Source: Monosporascus cannonballus (lineage: Eukaryota; Ascomycota; Sordariomycetes; Xylariales). From it: a DNA stretch of 64,000 bases. Positions 1 to 11,310 of this stretch are shown piece by piece. Where the stretch lies: NCBI GenBank assembly GCA_004154925.1, contig QJNS01000095.1, forward strand, positions 62,001 to 126,000, in the 5' to 3' direction. The notes under the pieces are model-generated. The model made no database searches. It had not been told where the DNA came from and worked only from the letters and a program-made list of their open reading frames with translations. Position numbers and translations under genes: made by a program. Within the stretch, counting starts at the first letter, position 1. Each line of letters starts with the position of its first letter.

Positions 1-1951
1 ACAGGATGTTACGGTGTCAGAAACCGGTGTCTTGGGTGGTGGGTGCTCAGGCACACCACCACATTTGTACGTTGACCACGAGCTGGATCAACTGTCCGAC
101 ATAGCACTTCCCTCTCTAACCTAATATATTGCTCCCTTTCCCAGTAATTGGTTATTATGCGCCATAACAGCGATCGAGTGAATATTATCGTATGAGATAT
201 CCAAGCTGCAGTTTGGAGATTTACGTTATTAGGCTCTATAATAACCACATGCCTAGGGTTTCACGTATGGAGAAGATACGCAGGTATTTTTAAATCGCTA
301 CCTACCTAGCTTGCGAGGGCCATGGTGTGATTTCCAGTGGTCCTAGAGTTGAAATAAAGCAACCACCTAGCATCACACCTAACATGCTATCGAGGAAGAT
401 CCGAACAACACCATACTAAATAAAGCTCTTCACCATGAAACAGACTGTATACGCCGTAATTAAAACACGAAAGTTTACAGGGGGCTTTGGTGCGGTGGGT
501 GGAGCAACGCTTTTGCAATTGATGACGTTCCTCAGAGTAGCAACAGCCAGCAACAGTTATAATACAAATCCGTATGTATAAGTCCATAAGATATGCCCTG
601 GATTACTGTTTTGGAATAGCAGGAGGAGGAGCTTGCTTAACTATAAATTCATACCATATAAGTGCATCGAGGGCGAGAAGTCGTGGCCTGATCCCCGCAA
701 GCTCATATATACATCTGTAAGCGCCCAGTTGATTGCTTAGCTAGCTGACGACGACCTAAGTCGACGGTTAGCTAGGATTTCCAAAGCTTAACGGCTAACT
801 AGGTTGACAGTTAACCAGGGCTTTGAAGTTGATATTTAGTTACGGTTTAGAGGCATTAGCGGTTAGCTAGGTTAACGACTAGCCAATGCTTAAAGCTTTA
901 TAGTTATAGCTTTTGACTTTATTATCATCTACCTGACCTAGCTGACATGACCCAACTAAATAACCTGACCTGGCCTGATTCTATCGTCGACCTGGCAGCC
1001 GATCTTGATTGGATATCGAGACGTTGGTTCCAGTCACAGATTCCCCTTACATGAATCTCTGACCACGCCTACCGACACACCCAATATCTATTATCTGAAT
1101 ACAGAACGTGGGAAGAGGGGAAAATATCGCGAGCTGATTGCCCAACCTTAACACTTTTTCATCAGCTATACTTTCGGTCCTATCATGATTGGTTACATGG
1201 AAGGAAAAGATGCGTCCTACGCAAGGAGTATGTAACACAACTTTTTTATATGAAGATGACGCGCTGCCATTGCGCCAGAGGTGATTCAAAGTGCCTGGCT
1301 CGTTGCCAGGCACGCCGCCGCCAGAGTTACCACACGGCCAGAGGTGCCGGTGGGACACCCATTTAGTGAAGCGCAGGAATCGACTTTGGCTATTGTTGGA
1401 AGCTGGCGTGTTTACTTTGCTATATAAGGCCATAGAATGTTCTCCGAATTTTTCCCGCTGAAAACCTGTTTGTTGGCTGCTCCAGGTGCGCCAGGGGTTA
1501 AGGGTCCACGTCAAGGGCTCCGGGAACAAGGATCTAAGTGGCGAATCTCTTAGTATCGGGTGAGATAAAGCGCACGCCGTGGTAATTTTTTCTTTAGCAG
1601 GGCATGCTTACCTGTTAAGTTATAAGAACAAGGATGCGGAATCCTTAATATGCTTAACTTGTATAAATCAAGTGATTATAAGGAGTGAATTTTTGTATAA
1701 ATTAAATGTTTTCTAAGGATCAACTTCTTCGCAGAAGATCTACCTCCATGTCTGAATTTGCTAATAATTTGTTCAACTCGGTATTCTAACAGCTGCAGTT
1801 GTCTAAGGGACGGCCGTCCCCGAGGTCCCCGGTTTGTGCCCCCGGGATGGAGCATGCGTGCCACCGCCGCTTGTCCAATTATCTCCGTCGCCCCCTCATT
1901 GCGTCCTTACGAGGCTGTGGGCCGTCCGCCTATATCTATTAACTACTTGAG
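1..1951. other. Intergenic region, no gene recognised
   Basis: I see no convincing gene here. Open frames of up to about 160 codons lie on the minus strand near 1047-1529, but they show no recognisable motif or splice-consistent structure. Two small structures are visible: repeated GTTAGCTAGG-like words between about 735 and 890, and a perfect 8-bp inverted repeat at 1291-1313 (GTGCCTGG, 7-nt loop, CCAGGCAC). Confidence 0.5.
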
Positions 1952-3924
1952 CTATTTGTACGCTGTCTGCTGCGTGACGTTCAATTCGCCGGGGACGGCG
2001 GGCATCACCGGAACTTCGCCCCGCTCCTTCGCCCTCGAGTTGGCCCTCCTGACCCGCCCCGCCTGCTGGTTGACCCAGCTATTGATGCTGCGGAAGCGGG
2101 CGGGCCGGTCCTCGCTCGTCTGCGTGTACACCGTCTCCCTCCTCCCGCTGCTGCTGCTCCGGCTTATCCACGAGAAGCGCCCGAGGTAGTTGGGTGTGCG
2201 CGGCGGCGGCTGCGGCGGCTCTTGCCGAGGCGCGACCGGCGGTGGTGGGGCAGTCAGGGACTGCTGTATTACTATGTCGCCGTCGCCGAATCCGGAAGAT
2301 AGTGATGATATCTCGCTGTCCCTGTACGCCTGCCGCTTAATTGCGTCGTCCATGGCCGACGGCTGACTGTCTGCCACTGGCTGGTTGTTTGGGCCCGACA
2401 TGCGTGGTTGGCCCGTCGCCAGATTCATACCTGGGCTTGGTGGCGGTTCGATTCCCGGTGTGTGGCCGTATACGTAAGTAGCCTCGTAGTTTGGTGGTTG
2501 TAGAAGGGTTCCTTGCTGCGAGCCCAGCGTCCCTGTAAACGGATGGCCGCCCGACTGCGCCGGGTCCACTGGAGCACGGGCGTAATAGCCTTGTGCTTCC
2601 AGCATACTCGCGACGCTTCCCTCGGATACTGGGACTGACTTATTTGCCATATGTGTAGGGCTCTTAGCCCCAGGACCGTCATTAGAGTCTTTCGGTTTCC
2701 AAGGAGACCTGCTAGCCGGTGCGGAGTTGTTTCTAAACCTCCTCACCGCGAGATACATTAACCAAGCGACAAAGCAAAACAGAATGAAAGCACCTAGGGC
2801 ATAGTTAGTTATACTACGCTTGTTTTCGCCCATTAATGATAGGTGTGGTCGGTCTTGTCCTCTAGGACAACTTTGGCCGGGATGTGACCTACCTATAGCC
2901 CCTACTGCGATCAGCGCATGCTCGGCTCCTTGGGCAAGCCTGTGAGGACGATCGGGGGGAGGCGGGCCCAGCCCTCCCCTGCCGCCGAAGTCATCATCAT
3001 TGGATCCCACTCGATCGAATTTCGGTCCGTTCGGGACCTCCGAGGATGGCGAAGTTATTGTCGTCGTTGTTGTACTTGGATCCGGAGTGAGCTCTGCTGC
3101 CGTGGGCTCGATGATAGAGAGATGTACCGTGGAAATCGGCCGGTCTTCATCGTTGATCACACCCTGCTGGGGTAGAGTCGAGATTATGGTTAACGGTATT
3201 GTGGTGGTCCTCGAGAGAAATGGTGGCCCGGTTGGTGCCACTGTCGCGGTCGATTCCTATCGACTGTCAGATATTGCAGTCACCCAAAACCCTAGGTCCT
3301 GCTTACAATGACTGGGGTCATGGTGGCCGTTGGCCCATCAACTGGGCCCACCGTGGTTTCCGATACGGGTGCTACTGTCGTGCTAGGGACGTCACCTTCG
3401 GCTCCGTTTGAAGGGGCCATGGATGCCGTAGTCTCTATCAACGGTGTGCTAGTGGTGTATGGGGGAGATGGGTTGTTCGGTATCGATGGTGGAAGGCCAT
3501 TGTCCTGTCCGGTGCTGTCCTCTTCATTTTCGGGCTCTGACGTATCGCGGTCCCCCCCTTCCTCCAAATCGTCCTCCAAATCTGCGTCCTCGCCGACATC
3601 GTAGTCGCTTTCAGCGTCGCCACGATCATCGCTCTCGCTGTCTTCGTCGCGGCGTCGGCTGCGGCGTCGACTAGGGAATGGGCTACGACCTCTGCGATCA
3701 CCATCGTCCTTGCTGTCGCCATCCTCTCCACCTGCCCTTCCTTGACCGCCTCTCTTGAATTTGACGGAAAGCCGCGCTGTGCCTCTTAGAGCGCTCATGG
3801 GCAACTCAGCATCTTCGGACCTCGGATTATTTCGCGTCCGTGATGCTGACTGCTCTGTAGTCTTTGCCGACCGTTTCCACCTTCGAGCCCACCTCGTTCG
3901 TGAGGCCACTTCCACAGGAGCCAT
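1952..3924 (-). CDS. Single-pass membrane protein with acidic Ser/Thr-rich N-terminal half
   Basis: I do not recognise a named family; the layout resembles fungal Mid2/WSC-like surface proteins. Three exons fit: 3924-3307, 3256-2893 and 2793-1952, giving 607 residues. Introns are 3306-3257 (GTAAGC..TAG, CTGAC branch) and 2892-2794 (GTAGGT..TAG, CTAAC branch). The ATG at 3924 sits in an ACCATGG context. Residues about 1-110 are basic then highly acidic, about 110-300 are Ser/Thr/Pro-rich, and one hydrophobic segment (about 320-344, ALIAVG joined to AFILFCFVAWLMYLAV) is followed by Arg residues. The C-terminal half is Pro/Gln-rich and probably cytoplasmic. No signal peptide is obvious, so topology is uncertain. 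The second intron is 99 bp with no in-frame stop, so retention would give a longer protein with a disrupted membrane segment. The gene is confident; a cell-surface or wall-sensing role is only inference. Confidence 0.75.
2794..2892 (-). other. 99-bp stop-free intron that splits the membrane-segment codons
   Basis: On the minus strand a GTAGGT donor follows the codons for AVGAI plus one G, and a CCCTAG acceptor with a TAACTAAC branch site precedes GTGCTTTC. Removing 99 bp keeps frame and joins two hydrophobic half-segments into one continuous membrane helix. Reading through is also open, which makes this intron easy to miss. Confidence 0.7.
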
Positions 3925-5618
3925 GGTTTCGCCTGTAAACCGTTCCTAGCCTCCTAACCTGTCTGTCTGCCGCAATTCTCCAAATACACGGGGTCGAAAG
4001 TCGGTCACCTAAAGCATATCGGAAAACCCAAGCGACGAAAGGATGGGCTGTAATGGTAAGACACTACAATTGGCGCGACAGAATACCCTAGATGACAAAT
4101 GAAAATAAAACGAGCATAGATTATATCCCGAGCTTGGGGACGGAGAACTGAATACCAAATGCACACAAGGCCCTGCCTTGATGGGGAAAGAGAGGAAAAG
4201 GAGCAGAAATGCAAGCCGATCAGACGGGAAGTAAAGTGCCACTCATCTCATATCAGATGGGGTTCCGCGTCGGATGGGTTGAAGACCCTTGCTTCCGGGT
4301 AAGGTCTAGCTCTGAGGATGGCTTCACAAGCATATAATTGAACGGTCCTCTTGCAGTCTCGAAGGAGGGACGTCTGAAGGGACCAAGCGCCGCGAACATC
4401 GAAGTGCCGAACAGGGGTGGGGGGTTCCCCAAAGAGGGTCTACGTCTCACCATTGTCTGTCAATTCGCGGTGCCCACTCTCGACGCGATGAAGGACCCCT
4501 CTTTCGGAAGCCTTCTGGAAGCACCCCATTTACCAACCCCACTACTCTTGGTCAAGGCGAGGGGCTTGTCCGCCTGCCTTTACATAAAACCGTTGCTGAT
4601 GTTGGGCAGGAGGGCTATGAGCATGACCGTGCTGAAGATCCATCAAGTTGACTCGATCGGGTCTAGGTTGCGAACACTCACAAGTATATTCCCCATGAAA
4701 TAGCCTTGCAGGGGTAGCTAGGGGTAGTTTCACAACGCCATGCCAGAAGAGGCTGGGAGACTTGTTAGCTTGTTCATTTGCGCATCGGACGAAGCTGGAG
4801 TGTTGGACGTGCGAGGCTACTGACGTCTCAGCCAGGGCCCGGGGGGAGAACATGCGGCAGAAGCGGGGCGTTAAGTTTCAGCCCTGGCCCGGAAAAATTA
4901 ATTGTGCCATGCCTTTACTGGTTTACCATCGGCGCGCCTGGAAATATATTCTAACACTCCAGGCCAATGCGAGGAAATGCGATTGGAGCAACAAAACATA
5001 CCGTCGTCGTGCGTCTTCTAGGGAATGCCCTCGCTTTCGAGACCCACGAGCGGGAGCTCCCTCCAAAAGCTGACGCCGATTGCTTCGGCGTTGGCATTGG
5101 GCCCACAGAGGCATACTTGAAGATCGTGAAAACAGAAGCCATCTCAGAGAAAAGTCGTAGACTGTGATCGCGACGGCGAATATGAATATGATACTGATAG
5201 TGGCGCTCGTGAATCTAACAAATTTACATATACTGTTGAAGCCGAACATGGGAGAATAGCGAATTAATTATAATGAGCGTTTGGGGGGTGGTATTTACAC
5301 TTTAACAGGCAGTCCCCTGTTAGGTTGCTTGGCGATATATGAACAATTGCCGACAGCTAACCGTTACTGGGGGTCGCTTGCAGGCGCCGTCTTGATCAGA
5401 ACTCCACTTTGAGGAGCCAACTCCACTCAGAAACGACTTTGGCGACAGTTTCAACGGACAGGATACCCTGTGGATGAGCTAGTTGTTGACTCGCTGTATC
5501 CCCTATCTTTGCGCGAACAATCAGGAAAAGTGATGGACGGCTGATGCAAGAGGTACCTCATCGTGACACGATCAGCTTAATGTAGATTCGGAACAGCTTA
5601 TATTAACATTTCATCACG
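3925..5618. other. Intergenic region between divergent genes, nothing recognised
   Basis: About 1.7 kb separate the divergent starts at 3924 (-) and 5619 (+). Open frames of around 100 codons near 4338-4853 overlap each other on both strands and show no motif. It probably holds the promoters of both genes. A short stretch at 5393-5417 resembles one inside the Harbinger end at 19416-19440. Confidence 0.5.
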
Positions 5619-6861
5619 ATGCCGGTTCGAGTCACCGACCTCACCGAGGCCGATATACCCGGCGCCGTGTCGGCTATCCAGTAAGTGCAAGCGCATAAGA
5701 TGCCAATGCCTTATAAGCTGTCACAAAACACGCTGACTTTGGCGTTACAAAAGGGAAGCCTTTGCGGACGACCCTTACAACAATTGGGTCTTTGATAAAT
5801 CTAAGGTATGCGGCCTACCCCTCTCTTCTTTCAAGTCATCTGCCGGCAGTGTGTACGCTCGGCGGGCCCCCCTGGCTGGCTGGGAAAGCTGCCAACGGGG
5901 AGTGTTTCATCGGGGCGGGTGCCACGGCTCGAACGCTTTCCGCCGACTCAGCCTCAGTGTTGCAGCTATGCACCAATAGCTGAGTGGCAGTGTCGTTAGA
6001 ACATTGGGGCATTTCCCTGTATGGCGCAACTGTCGGTTATGTCGCGTATTTTGTATTTCCGTGAACACAGTCACTTGCTTCGTCACGGGACAATGGTGGA
6101 GCGGTAAACGTGCACAGTACGTCCTCCTGATTGGACTGACGGGTGGTCAAAATAGTTCAACCCGCAACGGAATGCCACCTCTCTGGGGATCCGCTGCCGC
6201 TGGGGGATGCGCAACGGCATCTTCCAGGTCGCTAGGGAGGAAGGAAGCGACGAGGTCCTGGGCGTTGCGATGTGGTTGAAGCCCCAAAGGACCGACCAGC
6301 CGATCTCCTGGCACGACTGGTTCGAGGGGTGGCGGCTATGGTTCAACCAGGTCGGGATGAACCTCTGGTACGGCCGGGGCGGTCTGATCGTCAAGGTATG
6401 TTGAATTGACGCTGAAACGTTCGTATGCGAAACTACGATTAGGAGGCAGCTTGCTTCGTGTGCCCACTCTCCCCCCTTCTTCCTCCAGCCCCTCACTAAC
6501 AGAAAAACCGCCGCAACAGCGCTACTACATCTGGAAAGAGGCGCAGGCGAAGGTGCAGTCGCATGTGTGGACGGACCCGCTCGGGTACTACTTCTTGAAC
6601 ATCATGGTGGTGGTTCCCGCGGCGCAGGGGCGCGGTATCGGGCGGCAGATGATGCGGGCGGTGACGGACCGGGCCGACGCCGAGGGCCGGCCGTGCTATC
6701 TCGAGTCGAGCCGCGACGAGCCCAACATGCGGATCTACGGGCGCTTCGGCTTCCGGTTCGCCGCCGAGCTCGAGTGCGACGACGACGGTGACGCCATACG
6801 GCTCTTCGCCATGGTGCGGGAGCCCGGCGCGGGCCCGCAGCCGCAGCCGCCGCCCAACTGA
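5619..6861 (+). CDS. GNAT-family N-acetyltransferase
   Basis: Predicted acetyl-CoA-dependent N-acetyltransferase; the substrate cannot be told from sequence. Four exons join in frame: 5619-5680, 5754-5805, 6156-6395 and 6520-6861 (231 residues). Introns start GTAAGT, GTATGC and GTATGT, and CTGAC or CTAAC branch sites precede the last two acceptors. The N-terminus (MPVRVTDLTEAD, then AFADDP) is typical of small fungal GNAT proteins. Motif A is clear in the last exon: VVVPAAQGRGIGRQMM carries the Q-x-x-G-x-G acetyl-CoA pyrophosphate loop, followed by a YGRFGF motif B region. The middle intron (5806-6155) is 350 bp, long for this genome. The start is set by the only ATG that opens into the conserved N-terminal strand. 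The family is confident; the long intron could hide a small extra exon, but the KFNPQRN join reads naturally. Confidence 0.85.
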
Positions 6862-7765
6862 CGGAACGGCGGTCGGAGTGGTTGATCATTTGCGACCACT
6901 GCTCGCCCGGGTCTGGCAAAGCGCCGTCCAGGGTCGAAAAAAAAAACTGGAGAAGCTGGAGCTGTTACTCATACGGTTCCCGATATCCAGCGGCTCGAAG
7001 TTCCGCATCCCCCTCTGTCCAGGCAGGTAGTCATGAAGCGCGGCCTCGGACCGAGGCATCGAAGGCGACCGACCTATTGAAATCGGGAACACCCGGAATG
7101 TGGGAACGTGGAGCTTACGACCCTACCCGGTCAGTGTGACTGGGCGCCGAGGACCTGAAGCGGGTTGCTTGACAAATGTATAACCGGCGATGAGACACGA
7201 TGAATGTAGATTTTTACTCACGGAGATCATATATGACAAATATTCGCAAAAGCTCAACAGCCGTATACCCAGACGTTGTCGAGACCTTTGCCACCCTGGT
7301 TAGCTAACGGATGACATGCTTTTCAAGAACGTTTCTAGAGCCAAATTAGGGTTCTTGTCGTAAATATTGTCGAGTACGAAGAAGAGCGCCTTGAATCTCC
7401 GGCGCTCGAGTAGGGTGCGGAATAGAGAAGCATACGAGGCACGCCAGAAGACACGCCTTTATTCATACAATAGGGAAGTGCCGCTGGCATGACTCGCACC
7501 CGTCGAATAGGTAATCTGAATCTAAAAAGGAGACCCTAATCTATCGCTGCTCTTGTATAGCAGTAGGCCCGGGTGCTGATCTGTTCTGCTCTGTGACTTA
7601 ATCTAACGTGTCTTCCGAAACTCCTTAGAACCCCCAAGCGCGCCAGGCTCGGACCCGGGTATACAGGAAGGGAGAGGCGGCGCATTCTATACAAACAACC
7701 CAAACCAAATAAAGAAGCAGGGCCGTGCCTAAATCCAAGCACTGTTCCTGGTGTTAGTTAGCGTC
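6862..7765. other. Tail-to-tail intergenic region
   Basis: About 900 bp between the 3' ends of the acetyltransferase (+) and the NADH dehydrogenase (-). It presumably contains both 3' UTRs. I see no coding signal, tRNA or obvious repeat. Confidence 0.5.
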
Positions 7766-9664
7766 TTACTCCCGGGAGACGTCCCGTCCGTAAATCTTGG
7801 CCTTGATCCAGTCCATCGCGACGAGAACGCGGTTGCGGGCTAGCACATGTCAGTGACCCTGCGCATATAACGGCAGTCGTCGGTGTATGAGGACTTACTG
7901 CTGAAACACATGCTGAGGTATGCGCTTCTCCAGAATAAATATGTAAGCTTGCCGCCAGTAGCAAGGTTGCCGTTCAACCACGCGACATCCGCAACTGCCT
8001 TTTCGCTGCCGATATACGCCAGACTGCCCTGGTGCGAATAGTGGAATGGCTTGATATCCTTGATCCGTCGTAGCTGCTTCTCGGCGGACTCGATCTCCTG
8101 GGCAACCTCCGCCGCGTCACCGGGTTTCAGATTCAAGCCTGCGCTGAGTTCTTGGATCTTGTTCTCCAGAGTTTCGGTCATTGCCATGTTGTTAAAAAGT
8201 TTTGCCAAGAAAGTACCCTCCTGGGAGGCCACCTGTGCGGTTGGTGCGTACCCAGCAACGGCACAATCGCCAACAGCCCAGACATCCCGGGTACCTTGAA
8301 CGACCAGGTACTCATTCACAGCGAGGCCACGTCTAGAATCCTGCTGAGCGGGGATCTGCGACATCAGGTCCTTGACAACGGGACGCACAGCGTTACCAGT
8401 AGCCCAGACGAGCAGTCCATAGGGGATGGTGACCATAGATTTCTGGCCGTCCGGGCCAGTGACCTCGGCCTCGACCGCCTTATCCGTAACCCTCTTGACC
8501 ATGGTCTTCGTCTTGATCTCGATGTGCTCCTCCTTGAAGGTACTTTCCGTGTAATCGATAAGCTGCTTGCTGAACATGGGTAGGACGTTAGGTAGTGCTT
8601 CAATCAGGGTGACCTTGAACCGTGGTGCAATCTCAGGGATCAGCTTCTTGATGTCTTCATCGAAGAAGTCACGAAGCTCTCCAGCGAATTCAACGCCTGT
8701 GGGTCCACCACCGACGACAACCATATGCAGTAAACGGTCTACCTCTTCCTGGGTCTGGTCCTTGAAGGCGGCAGTCTCTACGCAGTCCATGATCTTGGTA
8801 CGGATGGCCTGGGCGTCGCGGATCTCCTTGAGGAAGCAACTGTGCTCGCGGACGCCAGGGATACCGAAAGTAGCGTTCTCGGCACCGACACCGATGACGA
8901 GCATGTCGTATGGCACTTCGGTCTCGCTGACGTCTCCCTTGATGTCACTGTTGTCGGTAATCTTGACAATCTTCCGTTCGTAGTCGATTTTGGTAGCCTC
9001 GGCTTCGTAGAATCTCACGGCAGCCTTCTTGTGACGCAGGATCTGTCGGACCGGCTCCATGATGGAGCGGTGCTCGATCTGCCCAGTAGTGCATGACGGC
9101 AGGAGGGGCGTAAACAGGAAGTAGTTGCGGTTAGAGATGACGACGACGTTGTAGTTAGAGGTATCAAGCTTTTTGAGGAATGCGACAGAGCCCCAACCGG
9201 TACCTTGCGGCGGGTGTTAGTACCTAATCGGGGCCCAACTACTGGGTTTACTCACCTAGAACAACCAGTGTCTTTTTCTGGGGGTCGGGGGGGTATTGTT
9301 CGCCCGGTTGACGATCTTTATATCCACCGTAAGCAACGCCTCCGACGAGGCCGAGAATGGACAGGTATGTGAAGCGGCGCAGCCATTTGAAAGTGGACCG
9401 GATCTTGCCAGGCTTTTTCTTTGGGGGCGGCGACGATGCATATGCATAGCACCTCTGGAATTGACGAGAGACGACAGGTTGAGTGCTAGGGATCCGGACA
9501 GAAGGAGACGCGAGAGCTGGCTTTCGCGCGCATGACGTCGTTGCAAATCCGGCGACTGATCGAGTTACTGAGGCAGACACAGTCATAGGCAGATGCAGCC
9601 TCTGAACTGTGGTCCCCAGCTGTGAACCGGCAAACCGGACGAGCGTCCTGGAGGATGAAGCCAT
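7766..9664 (-). CDS. Alternative (type II) NADH:ubiquinone oxidoreductase, mitochondrial
   Basis: Rotenone-insensitive, non-proton-pumping flavoprotein that passes electrons from NADH to ubiquinone at the mitochondrial inner membrane (NDE/NDI family). Exons 9664-9256, 9203-7899 and 7839-7766 join in phase to 595 residues. Introns are GTGAGT..AAG with a perfect TACTAAC branch, and GTAAGT..TAG. The N-terminus is Arg/Ser-rich like a matrix-targeting presequence, then a hydrophobic segment (about 106-122) could anchor it. Two dinucleotide folds are visible: VVLGTGWGSVAFL at about 134-146 (FAD) and VVVGGGPTGVEFAGEL near 298 (NADH). ATGNAVRP and DVWAVGDCA follow, and the family C-terminus TRNRVLVAMDWIKAKIYGRD is restored by the last exon. 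No EF-hand insertion is seen, which argues against the calcium-binding NDE1 form. Whether it faces the intermembrane space or the matrix is not settled. Confidence 0.93.
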
Positions 9665-11310
9665 TGCGCTGGCTTCAAGGGCGCGATTGTCAGGTCAATG
9701 GTGGAAAGAAGAACCAGTCAGGGAAGACGGCGAAGGAAACGTGCGATCAAGGGCCAAAAGCAAAAAAATAAAATAGATTGGATATAAAACATTGAACAGC
9801 TGAGGGGCCTGTGATTGCCCAACTCGGCATGGTACAGCTACATAACTTCCACCATGATCATCGTGGTGGAAAATGTACAACTACTTGAAGCTTGGAGGCC
9901 CAGGTACAACCCGGAAGCGCATGTCGGAGCCGCCGCGGCACTTCAATGTTACTAAAGGGGTGGGTCTAGCTCTATACCTAATAGGTACAAGGTTTATCTG
10001 CGTTCACTCTCGTCCATGTGAATCTACAGCCAGATATTTCATTGCAACTCTTGCCGTAGACGGCACATGATACTTCCCCAGCTTCCTAACACATGCCTTC
10101 TTTCTGCTCTAGCTTCAATTTTCGAAAGACGCCCATCATGACAAATATATGTAAAGTATACCTGGATGGATTAGGACTCTACACAGACTTCCTACCGAGG
10201 CAGCGGGTGATATTCCTCACAGCCCTACGCTATGCAGTACCCGCCGGAGCCTCATTGACGCGCTTAAATAATTCAATCACTAATAAAATTCTCCTTCACC
10301 TGTATATGCACCAATATCCAAGATGACGGGATCGGGATTTCGGACTTTGCTCGCTAAACGGTATTGGCTTCCATATACGGATTATCCGACGGAGCCCGAA
10401 CCCACCTCCAGAGGACGTGCCTAGGTATTAGAGACTCGGGAACTAGAGTGGGGTGTTTCGTACGATATCAGTACACCGTCCAATTCAATATAGAAAATAT
10501 ATGGTTGAAAATAACTGAAAGCAAAGATTGTACCAGAGCATCGCCCGCAAACGGAGCAGCACCGTCGAAAGCTTGTTACACATGATTTCCAGGTTCTTGG
10601 GGCAGCGACTGGTGCGAGAACCGAGAGGACGTCCGCAGTTAGACTCTTTCTTTCCTTCCTTCTCTCTCTCTCTTTTTTTTTAAAAAAAAAAGAAAAAAAA
10701 GGGGGGGGAAGGGGTTGGTGTTAAAGAATTCTAGCGTGTCCATCCCGCAGGAGTCATCAGCCAGCCTTCTATTCCTGTCGTGCCTTTTCCTAGGGCGCCG
10801 GCTCACGCCGACCGTGCCAAGCATGCCTAGGTACAAGAAACAATATCCGAATGTGTTTGTAAAACAAGAGTCAAGTCTTGAAGTCCAGATAACGAGAAAA
10901 ATCCCTCGAGATAAGCTAGCAATATGGGCACTATGGTGTGGGGGTTTCAACCTACAGTAACTTGACCCTTTACGCTTGGAAGTCATGGTTAAACACACAA
11001 AATGTACCAGTAGCCGATGAGAACCACGAGCCATGGCCTGAATACTATTGCGACCTATGATCCCGCAGTTCTCGTCCACTTTGTTGCATAACAGACATTG
11101 GACGAGATTGTGAAAGTTAACACCTCAGAAAGCAAGCCGCCGACACGTACCATCAAATCGATTACTTGGCACTCGAATTCAGAACGCTATTGTTCTCGAT
11201 ACGACTATAGCTGAGCGCTACTAAATGATACAGCTCGGGTCTCGTGAACGTTTCGCTGGACTCCATTGGACCCCCTTGCCCATACAGTAAAGCATGTACG
11301 TGCCCAACAA
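9665..11310. other. Intergenic region with homopolymer tract
   Basis: About 1.6 kb upstream of the NADH dehydrogenase and downstream of the flippase. No gene is recognised; small open frames are stop-rich or overlap on both strands. At about 10651-10708 there is a (CT)n stretch followed by T9, A10, G, A8 and G8, an unusual run of homopolymers that could be genuine or an assembly weak point. Confidence 0.5.

Noticed and set aside
1047..1529. 160-codon minus-strand open frame
   Set aside because: No family motif or neighbouring exon; the region reads like spacer.
4338..4853. Opposed open frames of about 100-120 codons
   Set aside because: They overlap on both strands with no motif or splice continuity, as expected by chance in GC-balanced spacer.
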